A stretch of DNA of 64,000 nt from Rhodopirellula sp. P2. Lineage in GTDB: Bacteria > Planctomycetota > Planctomycetia > Pirellulales > Pirellulaceae. The translations under genes were made by a program, and so were the position numbers. The stretch spans positions 5,561,001 to 5,625,000 of the forward strand of contig NZ_CP118225.1 in assembly GCF_028768465.1 (NCBI RefSeq), given 5' to 3'. Shown here one piece after another: positions 54,349 through 63,837 of the stretch; within the stretch, counting starts at the first letter, position 1; every line of letters begins with the position of its first letter. Under the pieces are notes generated by a model. That model made no database searches and was not told the DNA's origin. It saw nothing but the letters and a program-made list of their open reading frames with translations.

Positions 54349-56784
54349 CTACCCCAACGTCATCGTCTCGATCCGTTCTTGTTGCGGTGCAGGCGACTCG
54401 TCTTCTTTGGCGGCACGCCGTTCGTCTTGCGTGCTCACTCGACGAACGACCCACCACAGAAACAATGTCATGCCCAAGATCGATGCGATCGCAAACGCTC
54501 CTTCGAACAACAATGACCGGCGCAGCTCGGACACCGGCCCCAGCACTTCGGACAACCGATACTGAACCAGCACCAGCAAATCGGTTTGCCCCTCTGAACC
54601 AGGCAGCGGACGCTCGTCCATGTCTCGCGGTTGCTCGGGTTCGCGAGTCACATCCACGGGCGGTGCAGCATGGGTCGGTCGAGGCAAAGTGACCGGCTCC
54701 ATCGCGGCGATCCATTCGCCCCCGAACCCGTTGCCCACCGAGGCTTTCGCCATCGGATCCCGATAGTCGACATCCCCGCCTTCGAGCAACCGATCCATCG
54801 TCGCGCCGTCGACCTGGTAACTCTTGTCCGAAAACGACAGCCGCTTTTCTCGCAGTTGATCCATCAAGGGGTGCTGCAACACCGTCCCACGAAGATCACC
54901 TTCGCGGGCTTCCACCAGCACGGCTACCTGGCTGGGGTTGGCAGCATCCGCTTTGTCGCCAGAACCTGACCGCTGCAACAGTTGAAAGTCACCCAAATTG
55001 ATCGTTGCCACGAACACTGCGTCCGGATCTCGGTCCGGTGTCTCGCGACGACCGCTGACCACCACGCTCCCGTCCTCCAACCAGAGCGGAGTGCTGATCG
55101 CAACCTTCCACATTTTCGTCGCGGTGCTCTGAAACGCCGAGCTCAAATGTGCGTGACGAAGCGGCTGAACGGACTCCATTGGGATCGTTGACGGATAATC
55201 GTCTTTGCGCCCGGTGTAGTAAGTTCGGTAGGCAAAGTTTCGCCCCACACTGTTCTGCTCTCTCGGAACCGATTTGCCATACACAATCGTCATGATCGTT
55301 CCGGCACGATCGGTCACAAACATCGTCGCCAATCGCTGACGAGGCTTGCCTGGCTCGGAGGGCTGGCGGTACTGAGCCAATCGCTCGGACAAGTACTCAT
55401 CCAAACGCAGCTGAGCGGGATGTTCCAACAAGATATCCCGTGCTGCGAGAGCATCTTCCCGGACCAGTGCGTCGACGGGACTGGACGAAGACGCAATCCG
55501 TTCCAACACCGGCTTGGAAGTTTCTCCTTCGATCAAGTCCGCCAACAAGACTTCAAACGTTTCTCGCTGAGCCTCCTCGTGCACCAGATCAAAGTAACGT
55601 TGGATTTCGGTTTCCAACGTCTGGGCTGCCAATCGAGCGGCGAATTGGTTGCTCCCAAACGCTTCGGTGCGCAGCTCCTTCGTCGCGGTTCGGGTTGCCA
55701 AATCAATGCTGCGTGCCCCAAAGAAACAAGTCGCCATGATCAGCAACAAGGGCCCCACAATCCCCAGCAACATCAACGGCCGCCGCGAACGTGCCTTATC
55801 GCGGTGATGCAGGTCATCCAGAATCTGTTGAACATTGCTGTACCGAGATTCCGGCTCGACGTCCAAGCATTGCTGCAAGATTTTTTTCAACGAACGGTCG
55901 ATGTCCCGCCGCGAAAGCTGCTCCGCCGCAGGTGGCGCCAATGCAATCGCCTCGCGATAGCGAGCCAGACGCCCCGGCAAAGACCCCGCCGTATCCAACT
56001 GAGACAACAAGGCTTGGTCCCGGTGCGGCGCAGTCCCTGCCAACATCCGATACAAGATCGCTCCCGCCGCGTACACATCCCATCGCGCATCCGGTGACGA
56101 TTGAAAATCCGCTTGTTCGGGCGCCATGTAAAACAGCGTTCCCATGGCGGGTGTTTGGTCGTGCGACATCCGGCTTTGACCAAAGTCAGCCAAACGCGGT
56201 TCGTTGTCAGCAGCCAACAAAATGTTGGCGGGCTTGATGTCGCAGTGCAGCACACCTTTGCCGTGGCAATGATTCAGCCCGATCAAAATCTTGCGAAACA
56301 AATCGACCGACTCCGCGACGGGCAATCGCCCTCGCCGGACCAACATGTCCTCCAGCGAACCACCTTCGATCAATTCCATCACGTAGTACGGCGGGTCCGC
56401 ATCCCAGCCGACTTCCAGGACCTGCACGACGTGTCGATCAGCTGACAATTGCACCAAGTTCTTGACTTCACGCGACAGCAGCGACCAATTCACACCGCCG
56501 CGGTGCAAGTAAAACTTGACCGCAACGCCGCGACCGGTGTTGATGTCACGCCCCACCCAAACTTGTCCAAAAGCCCCCGACCCCAGAAAACGCTGCAGAC
56601 GCACACCGGGAACTTCCGCCGGTGGCATCGTCGCCCCCATCGACAACCGACGCGCAGCAGCCTGCCCACCGATCGTTTGCGACTCCGTCATCGGCTCCCG
56701 AGCGGCTTCGGAGCCGCGAGAGCGTTCCGAGTCATCCGACGGCGGCCCGGGAGCTGGATCCCCGGGAGGTGGTGGCGTATTCAC
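54349..56784 (-). CDS. Membrane Ser/Thr kinase with extracytoplasmic sensor region and variant HCD loop
   Basis: The protein has 811 residues and a GTG start. A Pro-rich N-terminal tail precedes a kinase domain (about 60-330): Gly loop GSGAFGQV (68-75), Lys90 in VAVK, HCDIKPANILL (180-190), DFGQS (200-204) and APEQ (221-224). The catalytic loop has HCD in place of HRD, so it is a non-RD kinase that likely needs no activation-loop phosphorylation. A transmembrane helix (about 336-356), a 400-residue region with a Cache-like feel (FVTDRAGTIMTIVYGKSVPR, VGRNFAYRTYYTG) and a second helix (about 758-780) follow. It is likely an extracytoplasmic ligand sensor. Its start overlaps the stop of the epimerase gene by 4 bp. 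Confidence 0.92.
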   Translation of the reverse strand: MNTPPPPGDPAPGPPSDDSERSRGSEAAREPMTESQTIGGQAAARRLSMGATMPPAEVPGVRLQRFLGSGAFGQVWVGRDINTGRGVAVKFYLHRGGVNWSLLSREVKNLVQLSADRHVVQVLEVGWDADPPYYVMELIEGGSLEDMLVRRGRLPVAESVDLFRKILIGLNHCHGKGVLHCDIKPANILLAADNEPRLADFGQSRMSHDQTPAMGTLFYMAPEQADFQSSPDARWDVYAAGAILYRMLAGTAPHRDQALLSQLDTAGSLPGRLARYREAIALAPPAAEQLSRRDIDRSLKKILQQCLDVEPESRYSNVQQILDDLHHRDKARSRRPLMLLGIVGPLLLIMATCFFGARSIDLATRTATKELRTEAFGSNQFAARLAAQTLETEIQRYFDLVHEEAQRETFEVLLADLIEGETSKPVLERIASSSSPVDALVREDALAARDILLEHPAQLRLDEYLSERLAQYRQPSEPGKPRQRLATMFVTDRAGTIMTIVYGKSVPREQNSVGRNFAYRTYYTGRKDDYPSTIPMESVQPLRHAHLSSAFQSTATKMWKVAISTPLWLEDGSVVVSGRRETPDRDPDAVFVATINLGDFQLLQRSGSGDKADAANPSQVAVLVEAREGDLRGTVLQHPLMDQLREKRLSFSDKSYQVDGATMDRLLEGGDVDYRDPMAKASVGNGFGGEWIAAMEPVTLPRPTHAAPPVDVTREPEQPRDMDERPLPGSEGQTDLLVLVQYRLSEVLGPVSELRRSLLFEGAFAIASILGMTLFLWWVVRRVSTQDERRAAKEDESPAPQQERIETMTLG

Positions 56785-57758
56785 CCGTTGCTGACCTGAG
56801 AAGAAGAACGTTGAGTCGCGGCATCAATCAACTTGCGCAGCCCCTCGTGGAGCGGTGTGAGCTCGCGGCCAAGTATTCTTTTCATTTTGGTGATGTCTGG
56901 GCAACGACGCGTCATATCACCCTCGGGAAGCGGTGGCAAATGCACCACCTTGGACGAACTGCCAGTCATTTCGATCACCGTTTCTGCCAGTGACTTGATG
57001 GTCATTTCAATGTCGCTGCCGACATTGATTGTTTGACATGCCCAATTGGGATCGTCCAACACGCGAGTCGTCGTGTCCAGGTTGTCATCCACAAAGCAGA
57101 ATGTTCGCGTTTGCATCCCGTCGCCATAAACCGGAATGTCTTCCCCAGCGAGCGCCGCGGCAATGAATTTTGGCACCACAAAGTCGGTGGTTTGCTTTGG
57201 CCCATAGGTGTTGAAGAACCGAAACACATTGAACGGCAGTCCAAACTCTTGATGATACGACCGGAAATACGACTCGCCCAAGTTCTTGATGATCGCGTAG
57301 GGCAATCGCGAGTTCAGCGGCGTCGTTTGCTCGTGCTGAGGCATCTCCACCGGTTCGCCGTACACCTCGCTGCTGCTGGCGTAAAACACGCGACCAACCC
57401 CCGTGTTTTTCGACAGCGACAAAACGTTGCGGATTCCATCGATGTCTTCCAACACCGCCACCGGATTGGCCAGCGTCCGTTGCACACCCACCAGTGCCGC
57501 GTAGTGGAACACCGCGTCAAAACGCGTGGCCGTCATGATCGGGGACAAATCCTCCAATCGGTTCACGTCGGCTTTGATGAACCGAACATTCGTGGCCGAT
57601 GCGGGAGGCAACTTGGACCGATCGCCCGTGACCAGGTTGTCGACGACGACGACTTCGTTCTCAGACGACTGGGCCAACCGACACGCCAGCGAGCCGCCGA
57701 CATTGCCAGCACCACCGGTGATCAAGATTTTTCGTTGCGACTGCGTCATGGTGATCAT
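56781..57758 (-). CDS. NAD-dependent sugar-nucleotide epimerase/dehydratase (extended SDR)
   Basis: The protein has 325 residues from the ATG at 57758; the ATG at 57749 is an alternative. The N-terminal NAD motif is ILITGGAGNVGGSLACRL, the catalytic Tyr/Lys pair is in YAIIKNLGESYF, and the family word VFYASSSEVYGEP precedes it. The end word RRCPDITKMKRILGRELTPL is typical of UDP-sugar 4-epimerases and dTDP-glucose dehydratase relatives. The exact sugar cannot be read. It is co-translated with the downstream sensor kinase, an unusual pair. It may supply a cell-surface polysaccharide. Confidence 0.92.
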   Translation of the reverse strand: MITMTQSQRKILITGGAGNVGGSLACRLAQSSENEVVVVDNLVTGDRSKLPPASATNVRFIKADVNRLEDLSPIMTATRFDAVFHYAALVGVQRTLANPVAVLEDIDGIRNVLSLSKNTGVGRVFYASSSEVYGEPVEMPQHEQTTPLNSRLPYAIIKNLGESYFRSYHQEFGLPFNVFRFFNTYGPKQTTDFVVPKFIAAALAGEDIPVYGDGMQTRTFCFVDDNLDTTTRVLDDPNWACQTINVGSDIEMTIKSLAETVIEMTGSSSKVVHLPPLPEGDMTRRCPDITKMKRILGRELTPLHEGLRKLIDAATQRSSSQVSNG

Positions 57759-58101
57759 CAAAGAGAAGAGAAACTCACCCGACAATCATAGCTTTTCGAA
57801 GTCTCGCCCGCGACGCGTGAAAAAACGGCAGATCAGGGACCTGGTCTGTGATTGAGACACGATCGCCCATCGTCAAAATTTCTAAACAAGCTTGGCGGCA
57901 GTTGGGAGACACCCAAGATGGTCGCTGCCCAAGTGGAGACCGATTGTCTCCCTTGTTCCGCCGGCTCAGTCTCCAACTCCAAGCCATCCTCTCGCCCAAA
58001 TTTTCCCTCGATCGCGTCATGCGGCTCGACAGTTCCACGCCAGCACGCAAACAGTTGGGGACAACTGTTCTACTCTCGCTCCGCCAAAGGCGAACCTGAA
58101 C

Positions 58102-58246
58102 AGAGTAGAACAATTGTCTCAATTGTTCCGTCGGGCCAGACTCCAACTCAGAGCCATACCCTCTGCCAAAATCGCTCGCGATCGCGCCATGCGGCTCGAC
58201 AGTTCCACGCCAACACGCAAACAGTTGGGGACAACTGTTCTACTCT
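58102..58246. mobile_element. MITE-like 145-bp element with 17-bp terminal inverted repeats
   Basis: The left end AGAGTAGAACAATTGTC (58102-58118) and right end GACAACTGTTCTACTCT (58230-58246) are inverted repeats with one mismatch. There is no coding frame. Related copies lie at 57931-58076, 50288-50730 (three) and, broken, at 53797-54320. Mobility is inferred from form only; no transposase with matching ends was found in the window. Confidence 0.65.
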
Positions 58247-58273
58247 GGTGGTCTGTCATGACTTATTTTTGGG

Positions 58274-58339
58274 GTAGTGGACGAGGCGCCGAGTCCTGAA
58301 CTGGCGTCAAAGCCAAGGACTCGGCGCCTCGTCCACTAC
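58274..58339. repeat. Perfect 24-bp inverted repeat, GTAGTGGACGAGGC family
   Basis: Arms at 58274-58297 and 58316-58339 begin GTAGTGGACGAGGCGCC and end GGCGCCTCGTCCACTAC, fully complementary over 24 bp with an 18-bp loop. A shorter relative is at 39194-39252. No T-run follows, so a terminator is less likely than a dispersed repeat. Confidence 0.92.
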
Positions 58340-58387
58340 GAACAACCCTAACATTTAACTTTGACAGACCACTGGATGAACCAACGC

Positions 58388-61234
58388 CTAAGCCAAGCGA
58401 TGCAGACGACGTGTCACCCATTCAAAGGTCAACACAGATGCGATCAACCACATCAACACCGCGTTGCGACGCAAAGTGAATGCGGAATCGGGCGTGCCAG
58501 CCAACAACGTGACTTGCGATTGAGGCACAATGGCCTCGGACAATGTCGCTTTGACATCGCTCATCGATGTCGCCTCGTCCACCGGAACGTACTCGCCACG
58601 TGTCGCCGACGCCAAGTTCAACAATTCATCATCGGCACGGCGGGGGCGTTCCAGTTCGCTGGTTGGCAATCGCACCTGCACGCTCTGGCGAAGCAACTGC
58701 TCGTCGAGCGCATCGCCCACGGCCAGCTGAATCTCATAGCCACCGCTTTTGGTCGCGACGAAGTTGCCGGTGTACGTGCCGCCGCGAGGCGAATCCGCCG
58801 CGGGAGTCAACTTGAGGTCCTTGATCTTTCCGTCGGGAGCCAACAGCTTTGCGGTCACGGAAGGTTCCGTCAGCGGTTGAAATTGATCGTCAACCAAGAC
58901 GGCTCGCAGCGTGATATTCTGCCCCACCATGGCTCGATCCGAATCGACCAACAACACGCCGCGATTGCTGTCTCGCAGAAGCCGACCTTCGCTGACCCAA
59001 CGAATCAATTTGGTGTAGTAGCTGTCAAAGTATCGATCACCGGCGGCACGCAACCGCCACACTTCGCCGCTGCCTTGGAAGAAGACTCGACCGGCACCAT
59101 AAAATTGGCTGGCCATGAAGATCGGCAAACTGCCGCTGACCTCCGTCGTCGGATCCGAGAAGTACGCGTAGACCTTTGCACCAGGCTTTGCACTTTTGAC
59201 GCCGACGTAATCGTAGAAGCCACCAAAGTCATTCCAGATCTCAAAGCTTTCTTCCGGCGAATCTGCCACCCACAGGAATTCCGCTTGCGAGGACTCCGGC
59301 GTGAACTTCAACGGCCAAGCTTCTGAACCGCCTTGACGACCGCCACCAAGCAACGGGCCGCGGGTTGCCAAGTTCACGGGGAAGAAGGCACTGATTTGGT
59401 TGGAACGCGGGTCCGATCGATCGCCTGAAATTTTGGGATGGAAGACCGGCCCAGCCACCAAGACCAAACCGCCGGCCTGCTGAGTCATGAAGCGATCCAT
59501 CAATTCCAACGAAGCGGAATCAATCGCCGACCAATCCGGATCGAACATCACCACCGCGTCGTACTCAAACAACTCTTCGGCGGTTTCTGGGAATCGGACC
59601 AGCAACTCGTCGGCGTCTTGGCTCATGCCTTGAATGCCGGTTTGCAACCACACATCGAGTTGCACCGACTCATCGCGGAACAACAGGTTGCGAACGAAGC
59701 GATATTCCCGGGTCGGCCCACCAGCAATCGCTAACACACGCAACTTGCGAGCAACCACTTCATAGCGAGCGGTCTGCATGTTGTCGTTGGCGTTGCGATC
59801 TTCGGCGGGAGCCACGACGCGAACCGCCAGCCGGCGGCGACCAACCGTTTGCGGCTCGATCTCAAAGCGAATGTCCGTGAGTGTCGCATCGGGTTCCAAT
59901 TTGACTCGCTGGGTTTCCAACACCACACCGCCGGGCAAACTGGTCACCGCATCCGCGGAACCCGGCTCGTTGGCAGGGTTCCCTTCACCGGTATCCAGTG
60001 CGTCCACCAACTCCACCTCCACTTCCAAGGGAGTGGTCCCAGTGGCCTGCAACACAGAAGCGACCACAAACTTGTCACCGGGATACACGCGACGTGGGAC
60101 TTCCAAATCGACCACGCGAATGTTGGTTGGCGGCTGACTGCTGCCCAAGCCGACCGGATAAACCGAGACCTCGCCGCGCCGGGCCAAAGCCAACGCTGAT
60201 GTGAGCGAAGCCCCGCCGTTGTTCTGACCGTCGGTGATCACAACCACTCCCGCCAGGGTTGTCGGATCATGATCCACCAACACCGATCGCAACGCGTCGC
60301 CAATCCGACTCTGAGCCCCGCCCGCCACGATGACCTCATCCCAATCCACGGCCTTCATCGTTGGCGATTGGGGATCGCCGTCCAATGGATCACCCGACTC
60401 AGCGTCCGTTTCTGATTCTGATTCATCCGATCCTGATCGTTGCTCCCAACCGATCAACTGGGACAAGGAACGATCGGTGTGCACGGCGTAGACACCACCG
60501 ATCGAGACAATCCCGACGACCAACGTGATGGCAGCGATCAACAACGACCACCCAATCGCCGACGCCGAACCGGGAGTCTCCGCACTGGCAACACTGGCCC
60601 TCCGCCGAGCACCGGATTTCGAGCTGCCGATCCCCAGCACTCCCATTGCGAAAGCGACCAGCGATGCGATCACGAAAACGGCCAGACAAAAACCGCCAAA
60701 GAAAACAAAGGGACTGACCGGTTCCACCAAAGCTTCTTCGGCCAAGGATTGTTCCTCGGTCGCGGTGGTTTCTTGATCGAATTTCGTCTGCACCAAACGA
60801 GGCTCGGTCGCTTGGTCGAACACGTAAACGCTGGTCCGATGCTCTTCTGCAAACGATTCCAGCAACTCCGAATCGGCCACCAACTCACGCGCCCGTTCGA
60901 CGCGCGAGGGGGCTGCGATGGAATCGCCAGAGGGCAGCGACATGCTTTGGCTGGTGTCAACCATCACGATGACTTCACTGGGACGAGTCACTCGACGTTC
61001 CGTCCGCCGAACCAAGTCAAAGAACAGAAACACCAGCGCCGTGACCGCGACCAAACGCAACCCAATCAACGTCCATCGCACCGGGCGCCGAAGCTCGCCG
61101 ACATCGCGTTTGTAGTAGTGAACGCAGGCGGTGTAAGCCACGGCCAACCCCAAAACCACAGCAGCCCAAACCCACCATCCGTCCAAGCGTGAGGCTCTGG
61201 CGAATTCGTAAACGACTTGTTCTGAAGGACTCAT
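58388..61234 (-). CDS. Membrane VWA-domain protein with transmembrane insertion
   Basis: The protein has 948 residues. Two N-terminal helices (about 20-38, 54-73) precede a von Willebrand A domain starting VIVMVDTSQSMSLPSGD, with MIDAS residues Asp93, Ser95 and Ser97. After SVYVFDQATEPRLV the domain is interrupted (about 150-305) by two more helices (about 175-200, 226-250) and an acidic loop. It then resumes at GAQSRIGDALRSVLVDHDP with the MIDAS Asp in VVVITDGQNNGG. A long region follows with a glutamine-amidotransferase-like fold (LRVLAIAGGPTREYRFVRNL) and Ig-like parts, then a final helix. It starts with a 4-bp overlap with the BatA gene. It probably forms a membrane complex with BatA. Confidence 0.9.
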   Translation of the reverse strand: MSPSEQVVYEFARASRLDGWWVWAAVVLGLAVAYTACVHYYKRDVGELRRPVRWTLIGLRLVAVTALVFLFFDLVRRTERRVTRPSEVIVMVDTSQSMSLPSGDSIAAPSRVERARELVADSELLESFAEEHRTSVYVFDQATEPRLVQTKFDQETTATEEQSLAEEALVEPVSPFVFFGGFCLAVFVIASLVAFAMGVLGIGSSKSGARRRASVASAETPGSASAIGWSLLIAAITLVVGIVSIGGVYAVHTDRSLSQLIGWEQRSGSDESESETDAESGDPLDGDPQSPTMKAVDWDEVIVAGGAQSRIGDALRSVLVDHDPTTLAGVVVITDGQNNGGASLTSALALARRGEVSVYPVGLGSSQPPTNIRVVDLEVPRRVYPGDKFVVASVLQATGTTPLEVEVELVDALDTGEGNPANEPGSADAVTSLPGGVVLETQRVKLEPDATLTDIRFEIEPQTVGRRRLAVRVVAPAEDRNANDNMQTARYEVVARKLRVLAIAGGPTREYRFVRNLLFRDESVQLDVWLQTGIQGMSQDADELLVRFPETAEELFEYDAVVMFDPDWSAIDSASLELMDRFMTQQAGGLVLVAGPVFHPKISGDRSDPRSNQISAFFPVNLATRGPLLGGGRQGGSEAWPLKFTPESSQAEFLWVADSPEESFEIWNDFGGFYDYVGVKSAKPGAKVYAYFSDPTTEVSGSLPIFMASQFYGAGRVFFQGSGEVWRLRAAGDRYFDSYYTKLIRWVSEGRLLRDSNRGVLLVDSDRAMVGQNITLRAVLVDDQFQPLTEPSVTAKLLAPDGKIKDLKLTPAADSPRGGTYTGNFVATKSGGYEIQLAVGDALDEQLLRQSVQVRLPTSELERPRRADDELLNLASATRGEYVPVDEATSMSDVKATLSEAIVPQSQVTLLAGTPDSAFTLRRNAVLMWLIASVLTFEWVTRRLHRLA

Positions 61235-63837
61235 CGTGATGCTCCCGCCGTGGATGGATTCGCACTGGACGCTGTTCCACCGGAATCATCGTCCCCATGA
61301 CTGGAAGCACCAACGGTCCGTTTCCGCGATCGACCGCGGGGTGCCGGACGCGGCATCTCCGACACAGGACTGCTTCTCACGCCACGACGTTGACGGCTCC
61401 CGCTTGCTCCGTCACCGGTTGGACGAACGTGGTACGAAGCCCACGCCGCGAGAGCTTGCTCGATCGCCAGCATCAACATCAACAGGGCCAACAGCACCAG
61501 CAAAAACGTCGACATCCCGCCGCCAACACCCGTGTCGCCCCAATCACCCGGCGAAAGAAACTCCACCTCCAAAGGCAGCAAGTCTCGGATCACTTCGGCA
61601 CTGGTCACACGAGTCAAATCAGACTCGCCGACATTCAGCACGGACGCAACGGGCAACACGCTGGTTTGACCATCCGTTCCCGTGCGTTGCCATTCAATCG
61701 TTCCAGGAACCAACAACTCATCCAGGCCCGCTTGGTCAGCCACGATCAATTCGCGCGGCGAGACCTGGATCGATGATTCGTTCGCAGCCGCTTCCAATTC
61801 AATTTCCAATCGGGGAGGTTCGTCCGCAGGCGGAAGCAACACGACCGTCGGCAGATAGCTGTCGCTGGGCACATCAATCTCAGCCACCGAGTCCACCATG
61901 CGACTGGTCGGAGGAGCGGCCCCGCTGAACAACATCGCATTGGTCTGCAGCAAGAAGACAACAAACGTCGGATCTCCCGGCCAGTTGTTCCAATTCCCAT
62001 CCAGTCCGGTCGTCACGGTCACCACCCGACCTCGCCCGAACCCATGCAGCGTTGCCACCGGAGTTTCATCAGCACGAGCCAGCAACGTTCGAACATTCGC
62101 TTGAACTTCCTCACTGACATCCACGGGATCGCGGACCGGCTCGTTTCCAGCCAGCTCTTCCCTCAATTCCTCAGCGGCCGATCGTGCGGGAACCCATTGC
62201 CGGCGAATGCTGACCAACCCAAAGATCCCGTTCCCAGCCGAAGCGATCGGGCCCAGCAATTCGGCGTTCTTGCCGAGCACCAATCTGGGCGACTCCTCCG
62301 TTTCATCGCCCAACCTAACCGTCGGGGCGATATCAAACGGCAACAGCCCACCGGCTTTGCCCCCCACCATCGTGTTGTAATTGTCCGCGTTGACATCATC
62401 GCCCAGGAACCAAGCCAAGCCGCCTCCGTTTTGCACGTATTGCTTCAACGAATCGACTGCCCGTTTGGAAAGCTCAGGCACATCGATCAAGTAGACCGCC
62501 CGGTAGCGTGAGAGTTGTTCGACGGTCACATCTCTCAGCATCGTGACCGGCTGCACTTCGGGGATCGCACCGATCCGAACTTGACTGCCCGGATCCAGCA
62601 CCGAGGACACATGATAGGCCCCGATCGCATCCGAATCGCCACCGTCGATCACCAACACACGCTGGGCATCGGCCAGCGGGATCGTGCAAACGCGGGAGTT
62701 GTCGATCTGCAGCGCATCGGCTGGCAGATCAACTTGAACGACGTGTGTGCCCACCTTGTTGACAAAGATCTGAAACGACTTCGTCAGTTGCTGCCCGCCG
62801 GGAATTGAGTCAATCAAAATCACTGGCAGATTTTGGACTTCGCCGCTGACCGTGAGCGTCGGGTCCGCGGTTGTGACCTGGTCGCCATACGTGATCACGC
62901 TAGCGGACAGAGCCACGTTGTTCACCTCGCGTGGCGAGTAGTTTTTGACCGTGACATTGATCACGACCGGAACGCCTGCGACCCAAACATCGGGCGAGGG
63001 AGTCAGATCGGTGATGGCGAGATTGCGAGTGACATTGCTGGCTTGATTGGGCACGCAATCGATCATCTGAATCTTCGCGCCAGCTTGGTCGACCGATTCC
63101 AATGCCTCTGCCATCCGTCGGGGTGCCGCCCAATCGCGCTGGGTGAAGTCGCTGACGACATACAAGGTTTGAGAGTCCGCGGTGGTGGCAGCGATCAGGT
63201 CCGATGCCAAGTCGATCGCCGATACCAAATCGGTCCGCAGCGACGAGGCTCGGGTCGCCATCAACCGTTCGACTTGACGCCCATCCGGGGAAATCGTTTG
63301 AGCGGACAAATCCGCGGCGACGTCCGCCGAGGCGTTTTCACCGGAGGCAACCATCGCGGCGCGACTGGCTCGCATCACCGTCAACGTGTGGCTGTCGCCA
63401 TCCGCTGCCAAACGCTTCACCAATCCGGCCACCGAAGCCAACGCCCGATCATAGGCGGTGTTGCCCACCACCCCGTTTGCCTCCGCGTCCGCAACGTCAT
63501 CCGCCGTCCCTCGGCGTGAAACGATTTGCTGCATTGAATAGCTGTCATCCAACACGATCACATGGTGCGTCGTCTGACCACCGAGCGCCCCGATCCATTG
63601 GCGTCCGCCCACCAACCCGGCCAGCAACGCGATCAACAATGCCGCCACCGCCAACCGCGAAAGCAACAGCAACAACTGCCGCAGAACAATCCAACGGCGT
63701 TGCTTGCGGTAACTGGCCAGCAAGAAATCCATCGCCGCCCACTTGGTCCGGCGATGCCGAAGCAAGTTGATCAGGTGAACCAAGAGCGGCACCGCGACAA
63801 ACGCGAAACCAATCGACAGGGCGGGATAGAGGAACAA
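61231..63837 (-). CDS. BatA-type membrane protein with VWA domain
   Basis: The protein has 868 residues with a TTG start. The N-terminal BatA double-helix domain is clear: FLYPALSIGFAFVAVPLLVH, LINLLRHRRTKWAAMDFL, RLAVAALLIALLAGLVGG. A VWA domain follows with Asp97, Ser99 and Ser101 in VIVLDDSYSMQQ. A long region of Ig-like and amidotransferase-like strands runs to about 780, and a C-terminal helix (about 798-818) precedes a basic Ser/Arg-rich tail. Planctomycete clusters usually place MoxR and DUF58 genes just upstream, which would lie beyond the right edge. ATGA overlap couples it to the next gene. Confidence 0.92.
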   Translation of the reverse strand: MFLYPALSIGFAFVAVPLLVHLINLLRHRRTKWAAMDFLLASYRKQRRWIVLRQLLLLLSRLAVAALLIALLAGLVGGRQWIGALGGQTTHHVIVLDDSYSMQQIVSRRGTADDVADAEANGVVGNTAYDRALASVAGLVKRLAADGDSHTLTVMRASRAAMVASGENASADVAADLSAQTISPDGRQVERLMATRASSLRTDLVSAIDLASDLIAATTADSQTLYVVSDFTQRDWAAPRRMAEALESVDQAGAKIQMIDCVPNQASNVTRNLAITDLTPSPDVWVAGVPVVINVTVKNYSPREVNNVALSASVITYGDQVTTADPTLTVSGEVQNLPVILIDSIPGGQQLTKSFQIFVNKVGTHVVQVDLPADALQIDNSRVCTIPLADAQRVLVIDGGDSDAIGAYHVSSVLDPGSQVRIGAIPEVQPVTMLRDVTVEQLSRYRAVYLIDVPELSKRAVDSLKQYVQNGGGLAWFLGDDVNADNYNTMVGGKAGGLLPFDIAPTVRLGDETEESPRLVLGKNAELLGPIASAGNGIFGLVSIRRQWVPARSAAEELREELAGNEPVRDPVDVSEEVQANVRTLLARADETPVATLHGFGRGRVVTVTTGLDGNWNNWPGDPTFVVFLLQTNAMLFSGAAPPTSRMVDSVAEIDVPSDSYLPTVVLLPPADEPPRLEIELEAAANESSIQVSPRELIVADQAGLDELLVPGTIEWQRTGTDGQTSVLPVASVLNVGESDLTRVTSAEVIRDLLPLEVEFLSPGDWGDTGVGGGMSTFLLVLLALLMLMLAIEQALAAWASYHVRPTGDGASGSRQRRGVRSSPVSEMPRPAPRGRSRKRTVGASSHGDDDSGGTASSANPSTAGASR

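Larger units (their letters stand above)
57759..58387. repeat. Gap with two 150-bp elements and a perfect 24-bp inverted repeat
   Basis: No gene is seen in 629 bp. One copy of the 150-bp element lies at about 57931-58076 with a weak left end; a well-kept copy is at 58102-58246. A 24-bp perfect inverted repeat follows at 58274-58297 and 58316-58339. Confidence 0.85.

Noticed and set aside
58274-58339. Perfect hairpin as an intrinsic terminator of the BatA/VWA pair
   Set aside because: No T-run follows on either strand, and a related copy lies at 39194 away from a gene end.
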